Shown here one piece after another: positions 1-7,536 of a stretch of DNA of 23,071 bases. Numbering within the stretch: the first letter of the stretch is position 1; each line of letters begins with the position of its first letter. The stretch lies in contig CAMEAW010000036.1 in the NCBI GenBank assembly GCA_945911685.1, forward strand, positions 1 to 23,071, read 5' to 3'. The stretch comes from Bordetella parapertussis. Its GTDB lineage: Bacteria > Pseudomonadota > Gammaproteobacteria > Burkholderiales > Burkholderiaceae_B. The translations under genes were made by a program, and so were the position numbers. Below the pieces are notes generated by a model. That model saw only the letters and a list, made by a program, of their open reading frames with translations. It had not been told where the DNA came from and did not search any database.

Positions 1-1386
1 AGCAATCGTGTCGTTAAACAGAACCGTATCTTGCGGAACGATACCAATCGACTGACGCAAACTCGCTTGCTGAACATGTTTGATATTTTGCCCATCGATC
101 AAAATCGCGCCCGACTGCACATCGTAAAAGCGAAACAACAAACGCGCCAAGGTACTTTTGCCTGCCCCACTGCGCCCAACCACCGCTGTAATCGTCCCCG
201 CAGGGATCGTGAAGCTCAAATCATGCAAAATGGTTCGGTTTGACTCGTAATAAAAACGTACCCGCTCAAACCGCACCTCAGGTCCCTGAGTTTGATCCGC
301 AATAACAAGTGCAGGCGCACCCGCGTCATCCGCGATCTCACGATCGGCCATCAGCAAGGTAAACATTCGATCGAGATCAGTAAGAGACTGTTTGATCTCG
401 CGATAAATGACGCCTAAAAAATTCAAGGGGATATAAAGCTGGATCATCAAGGTGTTAACCAAGACGAGGTCGCCGAGCGTCATCGAGCCGTTCGCCACGC
501 CAACGGTTGAGCGCCATAAGATCAGCACTAAGCCCACGCCAATGATGAGCTGCTGGCCCACATTAAGCAACGACAAGGATTTTTGCGACTTAATCGCCGC
601 AGCCTGATAACGGACCAGATTCTCGTCATAGCGCCTAGCCTCGAAAGACTCGTTGCCAAAGTATTTAACGGTTTCAAAGTTCAATAAAGAATCGATCGCC
701 TTTTGGTTCGCGCGCGAATCCATGTCGTTCATGGTGCGACGCAAGTGTGTTCGCCATTCAGTGACAACGATGGTGAACGCGATATAAATAATCAAAGCGC
801 CTAGCGTAATCGCGGCAAACCAAATGTTGTATTGATAGGCAAAATAACCAAGTACCAACAGAAACTCGATGAGAGTTGGCACAATGCTATACAGCGAATA
901 CGAGACAAGTGATTGAATCGCACGCGTGCCGCGTTCGATGTCACGACTGACGCCACCCGTTTGACGCGCCAGATGAAACCGCAGAGACAACGCATGTAAA
1001 TGCTGAAACACTTCTAGCGCGATCTGTCTGACTGCGTGTTGCGTGACCCTCGAAAATAACAGTTCACGCAATTCGGTGAACAAGGACGCCGAAAACCTCA
1101 ACAAGCCATAACCAAGAATCAATCCCAGGGGCACGACCAGTAACGCGGACGAGACGCTTTTATGGGCATCCAGATCGTCGATGAGCGTTTTAAGCAAAAT
1201 GGGAATACCCAAATTGGCGAACTTTGCTGCGAGCAAACAGGAGATCGCCAGCAGGACGCGGTAGCGGTAGGCCAGCAGATAGGGCAGTAAATCGCGGATC
1301 ACATACCAGTCGCCTAACTGGCGCCTAGCGGCTGGCTGATCGGGGTCGTGTTGAAATTCAGTTGAACGTCTGGTGGAGTGTCTCAT
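1..1386 (-). CDS. Atm1/HMT-type ABC exporter, fused permease-ATPase (3'-truncated by window)
   Basis: I translated this from the minus strand: 462 codons are open from an ATG at 1386 to the window edge. The N-terminal part is a six-helix exporter domain (about residues 35-330). It contains RQTGGVSRDIERGTRAI (about 141-157) and DSLLNFETVKYFGNES (232-247), both hallmarks of the Atm1/ABCB7/HMT branch. Members of that branch export glutathione-linked compounds, metal-glutathione complexes or a sulfur species across the inner membrane. The nucleotide-binding domain begins near residue 370, with Walker A GRSGAGKST at 404-412 and the Q-loop region IGIVPQDT at about 447-454. The ABC signature, Walker B and the H-loop lie outside the window, so intactness cannot be judged. 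It is transcribed away from the esterase at 1602. Family placement is confident; the substrate is unknown. Confidence 0.93.
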   Translation of the reverse strand, partial: MRHSTRRSTEFQHDPDQPAARRQLGDWYVIRDLLPYLLAYRYRVLLAISCLLAAKFANLGIPILLKTLIDDLDAHKSVSSALLVVPLGLILGYGLLRFSASLFTELRELLFSRVTQHAVRQIALEVFQHLHALSLRFHLARQTGGVSRDIERGTRAIQSLVSYSLYSIVPTLIEFLLVLGYFAYQYNIWFAAITLGALIIYIAFTIVVTEWRTHLRRTMNDMDSRANQKAIDSLLNFETVKYFGNESFEARRYDENLVRYQAAAIKSQKSLSLLNVGQQLIIGVGLVLILWRSTVGVANGSMTLGDLVLVNTLMIQLYIPLNFLGVIYREIKQSLTDLDRMFTLLMADREIADDAGAPALVIADQTQGPEVRFERVRFYYESNRTILHDLSFTIPAGTITAVVGRSGAGKSTLARLLFRFYDVQSGAILIDGQNIKHVQQASLRQSIGIVPQDTVLFNDTIA

Positions 1387-1494
1387 TGCGCGATTTTATA
1401 CGCCAACCGACCCCGGCCTAGCGCTTGCCCCTCTGCCGGCTGATACAGCATTGCCCACATTTGGCGAGTCCGCGAAGCGAATACTCGGGGATGC

Positions 1495-1524
1495 TTGCCC
1501 TAAAAATGTCACAATGGGTATAAA
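1495..1524 (+). promoter_or_regulatory. Candidate sigma70 promoter for the esterase
   Basis: TTGCCC at 1495-1500 (4 of 6 to the -35 consensus) and TATAAA at 1519-1524 (5 of 6 to -10) are separated by 18 bases. They sit about 78 bases upstream of the esterase ATG. The 215-base gap between the Atm1-like gene and the esterase otherwise shows no gene. Pattern match only. Confidence 0.4.
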
Positions 1525-1601
1525 AGCTAGCCTGTCCTTCATCAACCGACCTTCAGGCAGGCTGCATGCTTCACTCTCTTTCTTAACTGACGTGGCCCTC
1601 C

Positions 1602-2795
1602 ATGATTAGCCAACTTGACCTATCGAAATTTAAGCCAAACGCTGACGCCTTGCTTGAAGAGGCAGTCCGTTGGGGGCATATACCTGGAGTCGTCGCCGCA
1701 GCGAGCACGTCTCAAGGCACCGTCTATGAGGCTGCTTTCGGCGAACGTGCGTTGGGCCAAGGGGTCGCGATGACGCCTGACACCGTATTTTGGCTGGCTT
1801 CGATGACTAAACCCATCGTGGGCGCTGCCGCCATGCAACTCGTAGAGCAGGGCAAACTCACACTCGACGAGTCTGCGGCTAAGTTTTTACCTGAATTGGC
1901 AGACGTAAAACTCTTGACTGGCTGGGATGCGAACGGGCAGCCGGTCCTTAGAGCCCCCAAGGCGCAAATTACCTTACGGCAGTTACTCACACACACCGCA
2001 GGCTTTACCTCTGATATCTGGAACGCTGATTCTGCGCGTTATCTAAAAACAATGAACTTACCTCGCGCGGGCTCGGGGAAAAAAATTGCTCTTTCCGTGC
2101 CGCTCACCTTTGAACCCGGCACGCGCTGGGAATACGGGATCAATATCGACTGGGCGGGGCAAGTCGTCGCTGCCGTCAGCGGCATGCGTTTGGGTGAATA
2201 TATTCAAAAGAACATTACCGAGCCGCTGGGGATGGCGAGTACGGGCTTCAGGATATCGCCCAGTATGCGAACGCGGTTGGCCACGGTACATCAGCGCGAT
2301 ACGCAGACTGGCATCCTGAACACGACTCCTTTTGAGGTGCCGCAAGACACCGAGTTTGATCCAGGCGGTGGCGGTTTGTATTCAACCGCGGGCGACTATC
2401 TGCGCTTTACGCGCATGATCTTGAATCAAGGCCGAGGTAATAACCATCAGATTTTAAAACCCGAAACCGTTGCCCTGATGTCGAAAAATGCCATGGGCCC
2501 CTTGCGCGTAGGTTTGTTGCGTACGCAAAATCCAGCCGCTTCGCTCGATGCAGAGTTTTTTCCAGGCATCGAAAAATCGTGGGGGTTGACCTTCATGATC
2601 AACGAACAGCAAGCACCCACCGGGCGCTCAGCGGGCAGCCTTGCGTGGGCTGGCCTGCCAAATGCTTTTTTCTGGATTGACCCCAAAAAAGATTTGGCTG
2701 GAGTCATCCTGATGCAGGTGCTTCCGTTTGTCGATACACATGCGCTTGGATTATTTACCGCCTACGAAAAAGCTGTCTACGCAGCCAGCGCCTAG
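1602..2795 (+). CDS. Serine hydrolase, family VIII esterase / class C beta-lactamase-like
   Basis: This 397-residue protein has the penicillin-binding-protein fold motifs in order. The SxxK nucleophile/base pair is S67-M-T-K70. The second motif is YGINIDWAG, with the conserved Tyr at 178. A WAG element at 349-351 stands where class C beta-lactamases have KTG. HTAGF (131-135) is also conserved. A W-x-G in place of KTG is typical of family VIII carboxylesterases such as EstB, which hydrolyse short-chain esters and some cephalosporins; esterase is therefore more likely than resistance beta-lactamase. There is no signal peptide, so it is probably cytoplasmic. The ribosome-binding site before the ATG is weak. 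The gene is single and converges with the crotonase gene at 2889. Substrate unknown. Confidence 0.9.
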   Translation: MISQLDLSKFKPNADALLEEAVRWGHIPGVVAAASTSQGTVYEAAFGERALGQGVAMTPDTVFWLASMTKPIVGAAAMQLVEQGKLTLDESAAKFLPELADVKLLTGWDANGQPVLRAPKAQITLRQLLTHTAGFTSDIWNADSARYLKTMNLPRAGSGKKIALSVPLTFEPGTRWEYGINIDWAGQVVAAVSGMRLGEYIQKNITEPLGMASTGFRISPSMRTRLATVHQRDTQTGILNTTPFEVPQDTEFDPGGGGLYSTAGDYLRFTRMILNQGRGNNHQILKPETVALMSKNAMGPLRVGLLRTQNPAASLDAEFFPGIEKSWGLTFMINEQQAPTGRSAGSLAWAGLPNAFFWIDPKKDLAGVILMQVLPFVDTHALGLFTAYEKAVYAASA

Positions 2796-2849
2796 CCGGG
2801 CAATTTGTCCTGTTCTTTGCATGCGAGCAAATCGGCTAGGCGGCATGCG

Positions 2850-2872
2850 CTGAGCCGAGCACACTCGCTCAG
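2850..2872. terminator. Hairpin between convergent genes, possible bidirectional terminator
   Basis: The arms CTGAGCCGAG (2850-2859) and CTCGCTCAG (2864-2872) pair over nine bases with one bulged C and a CACA loop. It lies between the convergent esterase and crotonase genes. There is no T-run on either side, so intrinsic termination is only a possibility. Confidence 0.35.
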
Positions 2873-2888
2873 ACAAACAGCTCCGTGA

Positions 2889-3695
2889 CTATTTTTGAGG
2901 ATACCAGGACGGCAGACGTTTTTCTAAAAACGAAGCAGTCCCCTCCGCAGCGTCGGCTTGTTGACGCAGTTCAGAATGCTGTCGCACAAGATCAGCAAAC
3001 AAGGCGTCGTCGAGCAACGAGTCTGAGACCGCGAGCGTGCGCATCTTGGTAGCAGAGACTGCACTTGGCGAGTTCATCAACAGGCCGTCGACAATGCGCG
3101 CACCTGTCGCACCTAACTCATCAAGCTTGCATATTTCATGCACCAAGCCGATATGCAAGGCGACCTCAGGGCTAAAACGCTCGCACGTGAGCGCGTAACG
3201 ACGCACGTTGCGCACACCGATTGCCTTGCACAATTGCGGCAAAATAATCCCAGCAATCAACCCCCAACGCGCCTCGGTAATGGCAAAGATCGCGTTATCG
3301 GCAGCCACCACAATGTCGCACACCGAAGCGATGCCGGTTCCGCCCCCAAAGCAGCCGCCCTGAATCAACGCAACCGTCGGAATCGGTAAGGTATCCAAAC
3401 GACGAATCGCTTCACCGGTTAAGCGCGACACACGTTCGTTTTCTTCGGGGCTTTTAGGCGCGACACTCGATATCCAGGCCAGATCTGCCCCGGCCTGAAA
3501 ATGTTTGCCATTACCCTGCACCACCACCACCCGCGCATGTGGCAATGAAGGCAACAGATCCATAGCCTGATGCAAGCCCTGAATCATGTCTTCGTTATAC
3601 GCGTTATTGACCCCAGGGCGATTAAGCGTCACGGTCACAACTCCGCGTGAGTCGACGTCGCACAGCACAGCACCGTTACCAAGTTCTTTTGACAT
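2889..3695 (-). CDS. Enoyl-CoA hydratase/isomerase family protein, LiuC-like
   Basis: This 268-residue crotonase-fold protein has both oxyanion-hole segments: HFQAGADL (about 65-72) and GGCFGGGTGIASVCD (113-127). In canonical enoyl-CoA hydratase two glutamates activate water. Here the first (GGGxEL in the family) is replaced by Gly121, while the second is present as E141 (ITEARWGL). The run GLIAGIILPQLCKAIGVRNV with RRYALTCERF after it resembles methylglutaconyl-CoA hydratases (LiuC) and relatives rather than fatty-acid hydratases. A role in branched-chain or isoprenoid acyl-CoA breakdown is therefore plausible, but the usual liu neighbours (carboxylase, isovaleryl-CoA dehydrogenase) are absent. 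The ATG at 3695 follows a modest AGAGA site. It is divergent from the hydrolase at 3851. Confidence 0.88.
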   Translation of the reverse strand: MSKELGNGAVLCDVDSRGVVTVTLNRPGVNNAYNEDMIQGLHQAMDLLPSLPHARVVVVQGNGKHFQAGADLAWISSVAPKSPEENERVSRLTGEAIRRLDTLPIPTVALIQGGCFGGGTGIASVCDIVVAADNAIFAITEARWGLIAGIILPQLCKAIGVRNVRRYALTCERFSPEVALHIGLVHEICKLDELGATGARIVDGLLMNSPSAVSATKMRTLAVSDSLLDDALFADLVRQHSELRQQADAAEGTASFLEKRLPSWYPQK

Positions 3696-3723
3696 GAGAG
3701 TCTCTTTAGTTGTTTGATTAGCT

Positions 3724-3747
3724 TTTTACCCTGACTAGATGGTAAAA
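3724..3747. promoter_or_regulatory. Inverted repeat, candidate operator between divergent genes
   Basis: TTTTACC (3724-3730) and GGTAAAA (3741-3747) form a perfect 7-base inverted repeat spaced by 10 bases; 8 of 12 half-site positions match over the full 24 bases. It lies in the 155-base divergent gap, about 30 bases upstream of the crotonase start and 104 upstream of the hydrolase start. The size and geometry suit a dimeric repressor such as a TetR-family protein. No regulator gene is adjacent. Confidence 0.4.
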
Positions 3748-3850
3748 CAAAAACAACATCCCACACATACAGCACAAAAAGCTTCACTGCTGTCGTCGCT
3801 CAGACAACACAGAAACACACCTGAATGAATGACTTTTCACCGAGATCAAC

Positions 3851-5428
3851 ATGAAAAATTCTTTTGCAGCCATTGCAACTGCCGCCGCACTCAGTTCACT
3901 TTTTACGCTCAACGCCGCAGCAGAAGTCACCCGCCTAGAAATCACCTCGACCCAGCCGTATGGCACCTTTCGTGCCGGCAACTACTCAATCATTCAAGCA
4001 ACGCTGCACGGGCAGCTCTCGCCAACCGAAAAAATTCCGGGACTAGACAAGGCTCCGCTGAATGCGGCTGGGCAAGTTGACTACTCAACCAAGCTTGTAT
4101 TGATGATGCCAACAGATCCATTACGCGGCAATGGTGCGCTTTTGGTTGATGTGCCCAATCGCGGCAAGGCCTACGCCAATGCACTGTACAACTCGCCTCG
4201 TGACGAACCATTTCAATCCGGTACCTTTGAGCAAGGCACCGGATTTTTACAAGACAACGGCTTTTCGATTGCCGAGGTCTATTGGGAGCTCGGACAGGGC
4301 GCGAATATTCCGTCTTTTATCGATGCAGAAGGAAAGAAAAAGTATGTTGAAGGCGTGGGCTTTGCCATCATGCGTGACGCAGGCATCTTTCTTGCACACG
4401 CAGCAAAAGATTCAACAGGTACCGCCAATCCCCTCGCTGGGATGATCAGCCGCACACTCGCCAGCGGTAAATCGCAAACCGGAAGATTTCTGAAAAGCTT
4501 TTTACTAAACGGCTTCAACATGGCGGGCCCACAGCGCGTCTTTGATGGCATGCACGTATTTGTTTCAGGATCTGGACTCTTGCCGATTATGCAGACAGGC
4601 AGCGGCCCCACCTCGAGTGGAAACGGCACACCTAACTTTACCAATCCCGAATTGCCTGGCGTGCACGATGGCCTGTTAACGATCGGTGAGATCACTGCTC
4701 AGGTTGTCGCTCGAGGTGAGGTGGCACCGAAGATGATGCTCATCACGACCTCCACCGACTATTACTCACTACGCGCATCGCTCGGGCGCACGGGCGCAGA
4801 GGGTCAAACAGATCAAGCGCTGCCAGCGAACGTCCGGATGTACGACATCGCGAGTTCATCGCATGTACTGATCCCTCTCAAACCGCCTCACTGCACCCTG
4901 TTGCCAGGCTCGCTCGACTGGACACCCGTCTCACGCGCTACCTTCTTGCGCCTAGACCAGTGGGTGGGTTCAAACGCCCCACCGCCAGCCACTCAACTGA
5001 TGCCCCTTGAGCGCGCCTCAGCGACTCCAGCGACGCTAAAGGCACCAAACAATCTACCCAACGCCGTGATACAGGTTCCCAAACTCGATGCAGATGGCAA
5101 CGCCTTAGGCGGCGTGCGGCTCCCAGACTTGGTGGCGCCTTTGGGCACCCACGGCGGGCAAAACGCCCCTGAGACACGCTGCAGCTTGATGGGCTCTTAC
5201 ATACCTTTCGCAAAGGATCCGAACCAACGCGCTGCGACCAATGACTTGAGGCTATCAGTCGCCGAGCGTTATAAAAATCGCGATGATTATGTCAATCGCG
5301 TTCGGGGTGCTGCGCTCAACCTGCTCGAAAGTGGTTTTCTCTTACAAGACGATGCCGCTGTGATCGTTCAAGCGGCAGCTGCAACCCGAGCCTTTGGTGA
5401 ACTCAAACCCAACCCCAATGCTCGCTGA
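3851..5428 (+). CDS. Secreted alpha/beta hydrolase domain protein
   Basis: This 525-residue protein has a clear Sec signal peptide ending in the AAA before EVT (about residue 24). It resembles the large alpha/beta hydrolase family PF20091: LLVDVPNRG (98-105 region), a nucleophile elbow GKSQTGRFL with Ser208, an acidic position near D303 (TSTDYYSLRASL) and a histidine at 338 (ASSSHV) in the expected order. Family members are mostly uncharacterised, presumably exported esterases or amidases. The elbow GKSQTG deviates from strict GxSxG, but Q-S/T-G-R after the serine is usual for this family. It is monocistronic or the first gene after the divergent region. No convincing terminator follows; a small palindrome ACAGCGCTGT sits at 5436-5445. 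Substrate unknown. Confidence 0.8.
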   Translation: MKNSFAAIATAAALSSLFTLNAAAEVTRLEITSTQPYGTFRAGNYSIIQATLHGQLSPTEKIPGLDKAPLNAAGQVDYSTKLVLMMPTDPLRGNGALLVDVPNRGKAYANALYNSPRDEPFQSGTFEQGTGFLQDNGFSIAEVYWELGQGANIPSFIDAEGKKKYVEGVGFAIMRDAGIFLAHAAKDSTGTANPLAGMISRTLASGKSQTGRFLKSFLLNGFNMAGPQRVFDGMHVFVSGSGLLPIMQTGSGPTSSGNGTPNFTNPELPGVHDGLLTIGEITAQVVARGEVAPKMMLITTSTDYYSLRASLGRTGAEGQTDQALPANVRMYDIASSSHVLIPLKPPHCTLLPGSLDWTPVSRATFLRLDQWVGSNAPPPATQLMPLERASATPATLKAPNNLPNAVIQVPKLDADGNALGGVRLPDLVAPLGTHGGQNAPETRCSLMGSYIPFAKDPNQRAATNDLRLSVAERYKNRDDYVNRVRGAALNLLESGFLLQDDAAVIVQAAAATRAFGELKPNPNAR

Positions 5429-5533
5429 ACGGGGTACAGCGCTGTCAGGCTCACCTAGGCAGCGTTCAGAGGCTAAACACGCCACGAAACATTACGCCAA
5501 CCTGACAAAAGCCCCCTCTAAACTTTCTAATGT

Positions 5534-5577
5534 TAGGGAATAACCCTAGGTCATTCGCCCTCGTAGAGACTTATACT
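5534..5577 (+). promoter_or_regulatory. Candidate activator-dependent promoter for the TRAP operon
   Basis: A perfect inverted repeat TAGGG-AATAA-CCCTA occupies 5534-5548. A good -10 box, TATACT, lies at 5572-5577, but the expected -35 position (about 5549-5554) has no consensus. An activator site abutting a weak -35 is the classic layout for regulated promoters. About 55 bases of leader follow before the DctP start. A related TAGGGA/CCCTA pattern occurs upstream of the gene at 13991. Regulator unknown. Confidence 0.45.
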
Positions 5578-5632
5578 TTGTAGTTATATTTTTAAACGTC
5601 ATCGGTTCATTTATTTCAGTTAGGAGACCTTC

Positions 5633-6769
5633 ATGAGTGAAATCAAACCAGCAGTCAATGCGGTGAAAGCTCGCCGTAAATTTTTAACCGGCGCCACCGC
5701 AGCCGGCGCCGGTATGGCTACCTTGGGTTTCCCCATGGTGTCCAATGCCCAAACCGTAAACTTTCGCTTCCAGTCAACCTGGCCCGCAAAAGACATTTTT
5801 CACGAGTACGCTCTTGACTATGCGAACAAAGTGAATTCGATGTCCGGTGGACGTCTGAAAATTGACGTATTGCCCAGTGGCTCAGTTGTCGGCGCGTTTA
5901 ATTTGCTCGATGCAGTTTCAAGCGGCACGCTTGACGGCGGCCATGGCGTTTTAGCCTACTGGTACGGCAAGAGCCCAGCCTTAGCCCTGTGGGGTTCAGG
6001 ACCAGCCTTTGGTATGGACGCTAACATGCTGATTGCTTGGCACCAATATGGTGGCGGTAAGCAGTTACTTGAAAAAATTTACGCCAATCTGAAAATGGAT
6101 GTTGTGTCGTTCGTCTACGGCCCAATGCCAACTCAGCCACTTGGCTGGTTTAAAAAGCCCATCACTAAGACTGAGGACTTTAAAGGCCTCAAGTTCCGTA
6201 CCGTTGGTCTGTCGATTGAAATCTTCAACGCCATGGGCGCATCGGTTCAGGCGTTACCTGGCGCAGATATCGTTCCTGCGATGGATCGTGGCGTGCTTGA
6301 TGCGGCCGAATTTAATAATGCTTCGTCAGATCGCACCTTGGGCTTTGCAGACGTATCAAAAGTTTGCATGCTACAAAGTTTTCATCAAAGCGCCGAGCAA
6401 TTCGAAATTCTGTTTAACAAAAAGAAATTCGATGCCTTGCCCCCTGAATTGAGAGCAATCATCGGGGTGGCGACTGAGGCCGCCTCAGCCGAAATGTCAT
6501 GGAAAGCTGTCGATCGTTACTCAGCTGACTTCGTGAAACTGCAAACTGAAGACAAGGTACGTTTCTACCAAACACCTAAGTCGATTCTTGAAGATCAACT
6601 CAAGGCATGGGATGTCATCATCGCCAAAAAATCAGCCGAAAATGCAGATTTCAAAACGGTGCTTGAGTCGCAGCGCGAGTTCGCCCGCCGTGCAGGTCGG
6701 TGGCAGAACTTTACTAACGTTGACTACAAAATGGCCTACGACCATTACTTTGCACCTAAGAAGTCTTAA
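5633..6769 (+). CDS. dctP: TRAP transporter periplasmic solute-binding protein (DctP/TakP family)
   Basis: This 378-residue protein has a twin-arginine-type leader: ARRKFLTG with R14-R15, a hydrophobic stretch and probable cleavage after SNA (residue 39). The mature part is a DctP-type binding protein. FKGLKFRTVGLS contains the conserved arginine (R189) that in this family contacts the substrate carboxylate. VLDAAEFNNASSDRTLGF (about 221-238) matches the TakP-like subgroup, which binds 2-oxoacids and related monocarboxylates and may dimerise. The start is supported by AGGAG at 5623-5627. Partners are the DctQ and DctM genes immediately downstream, though a terminator lies between. It is likely made in excess over the membrane subunits. 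Ligand not determinable from sequence. Confidence 0.93.
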   Translation: MSEIKPAVNAVKARRKFLTGATAAGAGMATLGFPMVSNAQTVNFRFQSTWPAKDIFHEYALDYANKVNSMSGGRLKIDVLPSGSVVGAFNLLDAVSSGTLDGGHGVLAYWYGKSPALALWGSGPAFGMDANMLIAWHQYGGGKQLLEKIYANLKMDVVSFVYGPMPTQPLGWFKKPITKTEDFKGLKFRTVGLSIEIFNAMGASVQALPGADIVPAMDRGVLDAAEFNNASSDRTLGFADVSKVCMLQSFHQSAEQFEILFNKKKFDALPPELRAIIGVATEAASAEMSWKAVDRYSADFVKLQTEDKVRFYQTPKSILEDQLKAWDVIIAKKSAENADFKTVLESQREFARRAGRWQNFTNVDYKMAYDHYFAPKKS

Positions 6770-6789
6770 GCAGAATCGGTGTTAAACCA

Positions 6790-6823
6790 TAATCCGGATA
6801 GTGATCTATCCGGATTATTTTTT
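6790..6823 (+). terminator. Intrinsic terminator inside the TRAP operon
   Basis: Perfect 12-base arms TAATCCGGATAG (6790-6801) and CTATCCGGATTA (6806-6817) enclose a TGAT loop and are followed directly by six T (6818-6823). This is a textbook rho-independent terminator between dctP and dctQ. It should cut transcription after the binding-protein gene and let only a fraction continue into the permease genes. Confidence 0.9.
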
Positions 6824-6852
6824 GCCGTTCACTCGTAGAGTTAAAGCAGATC

Positions 6853-7536
6853 ATGGATTCAAAAAAAGATTTTAAAAAACTGATGCTCGTCGTCGATGAG
6901 ATCAGTACGTTTGTTGGCAAGGGCGCTGGGTGGCTAATCATCCTGTTAATGGTAATGGTGTGTGTTGACGTATTCAGACGCTACGTGCTCAATGCGCCCT
7001 CGGCATGGATCGGCGAGCTCTCCGTCATGTCTTACGGCGCCGTCATTATGCTGTCGGGTGCGTACACGCTTGCCCAAAATGGCCATGTTCGAGGCGATTT
7101 TTTATACGGCTCAATGAAGCCACGCACGCAAGCCACTTTTGATTTGATTTTGTACATTACTTTTTTTCTTCCCGGTGTGGCAGCACTGTGCTACGCCGGT
7201 TACACCTTTGCCGCTGACTCATGGCGCATTGGCGAGCACACCACGCAAATCGCCAACGGCCCACCGGTCTATCACTTTAAATCCTTAATTCCAATCGCCG
7301 GCGCTTTCTTGCTTTTGCAAGGCTTCATCGAGATGATTCGTTGCGTCATTTGCTTGAATACCGGCGAATGGCCGGCGCGCTTAAAAGATGCTGAAGAAAT
7401 TGATGTGGTCGAGCAACAACTACAAGCGTCAACCTACGTTGACGAAGAATCAAAAAATATGGCCATTGCGAGTGCCAAGACAATTGATGAAATGGCCCAC
7501 CAGCGCATTGGTGGCATGAAAGGAGAAAAATCATGA
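6853..7536 (+). CDS. dctQ: TRAP transporter small permease (DctQ family)
   Basis: This 227-residue inner-membrane protein has four hydrophobic segments at about residues 26-42, 56-74, 98-120 and 145-166, the DctQ pattern. VDVFRRYVLNAPSAWIGELS is the typical conserved region after the first helix. The length exceeds the common 160-190 residues because of a hydrophilic, acidic C-terminal tail (about 172-227). DctQ pairs with DctM to form the secondary transporter that accepts solute from DctP. The stop overlaps the dctM start as ATGA at 7533-7536, implying coupled translation. The ribosome-binding site before 6853 is weak. Expression probably depends on read-through of the upstream terminator or an unseen internal promoter. 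Confidence 0.9.
   Translation: MDSKKDFKKLMLVVDEISTFVGKGAGWLIILLMVMVCVDVFRRYVLNAPSAWIGELSVMSYGAVIMLSGAYTLAQNGHVRGDFLYGSMKPRTQATFDLILYITFFLPGVAALCYAGYTFAADSWRIGEHTTQIANGPPVYHFKSLIPIAGAFLLLQGFIEMIRCVICLNTGEWPARLKDAEEIDVVEQQLQASTYVDEESKNMAIASAKTIDEMAHQRIGGMKGEKS

Noticed and set aside
1373..1609. 78-codon plus-strand ORF in the gap before the esterase
   Set aside because: It overlaps the start of the Atm1-like gene and the esterase, covers the putative promoter, has no ribosome-binding site, and its product has no recognisable feature.
2086..2707. Several 70-95 codon ORFs inside the esterase on both strands
   Set aside because: They are shadows of the coding frame with Arg/Ser-rich translations and no ribosome-binding sites; similar shadow ORFs inside the other genes were dropped for the same reason.
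1602..2795. Antibiotic-resistance beta-lactamase call
   Set aside because: There is no signal peptide, and a WAG element stands in place of KTG; both point to a family VIII esterase instead.
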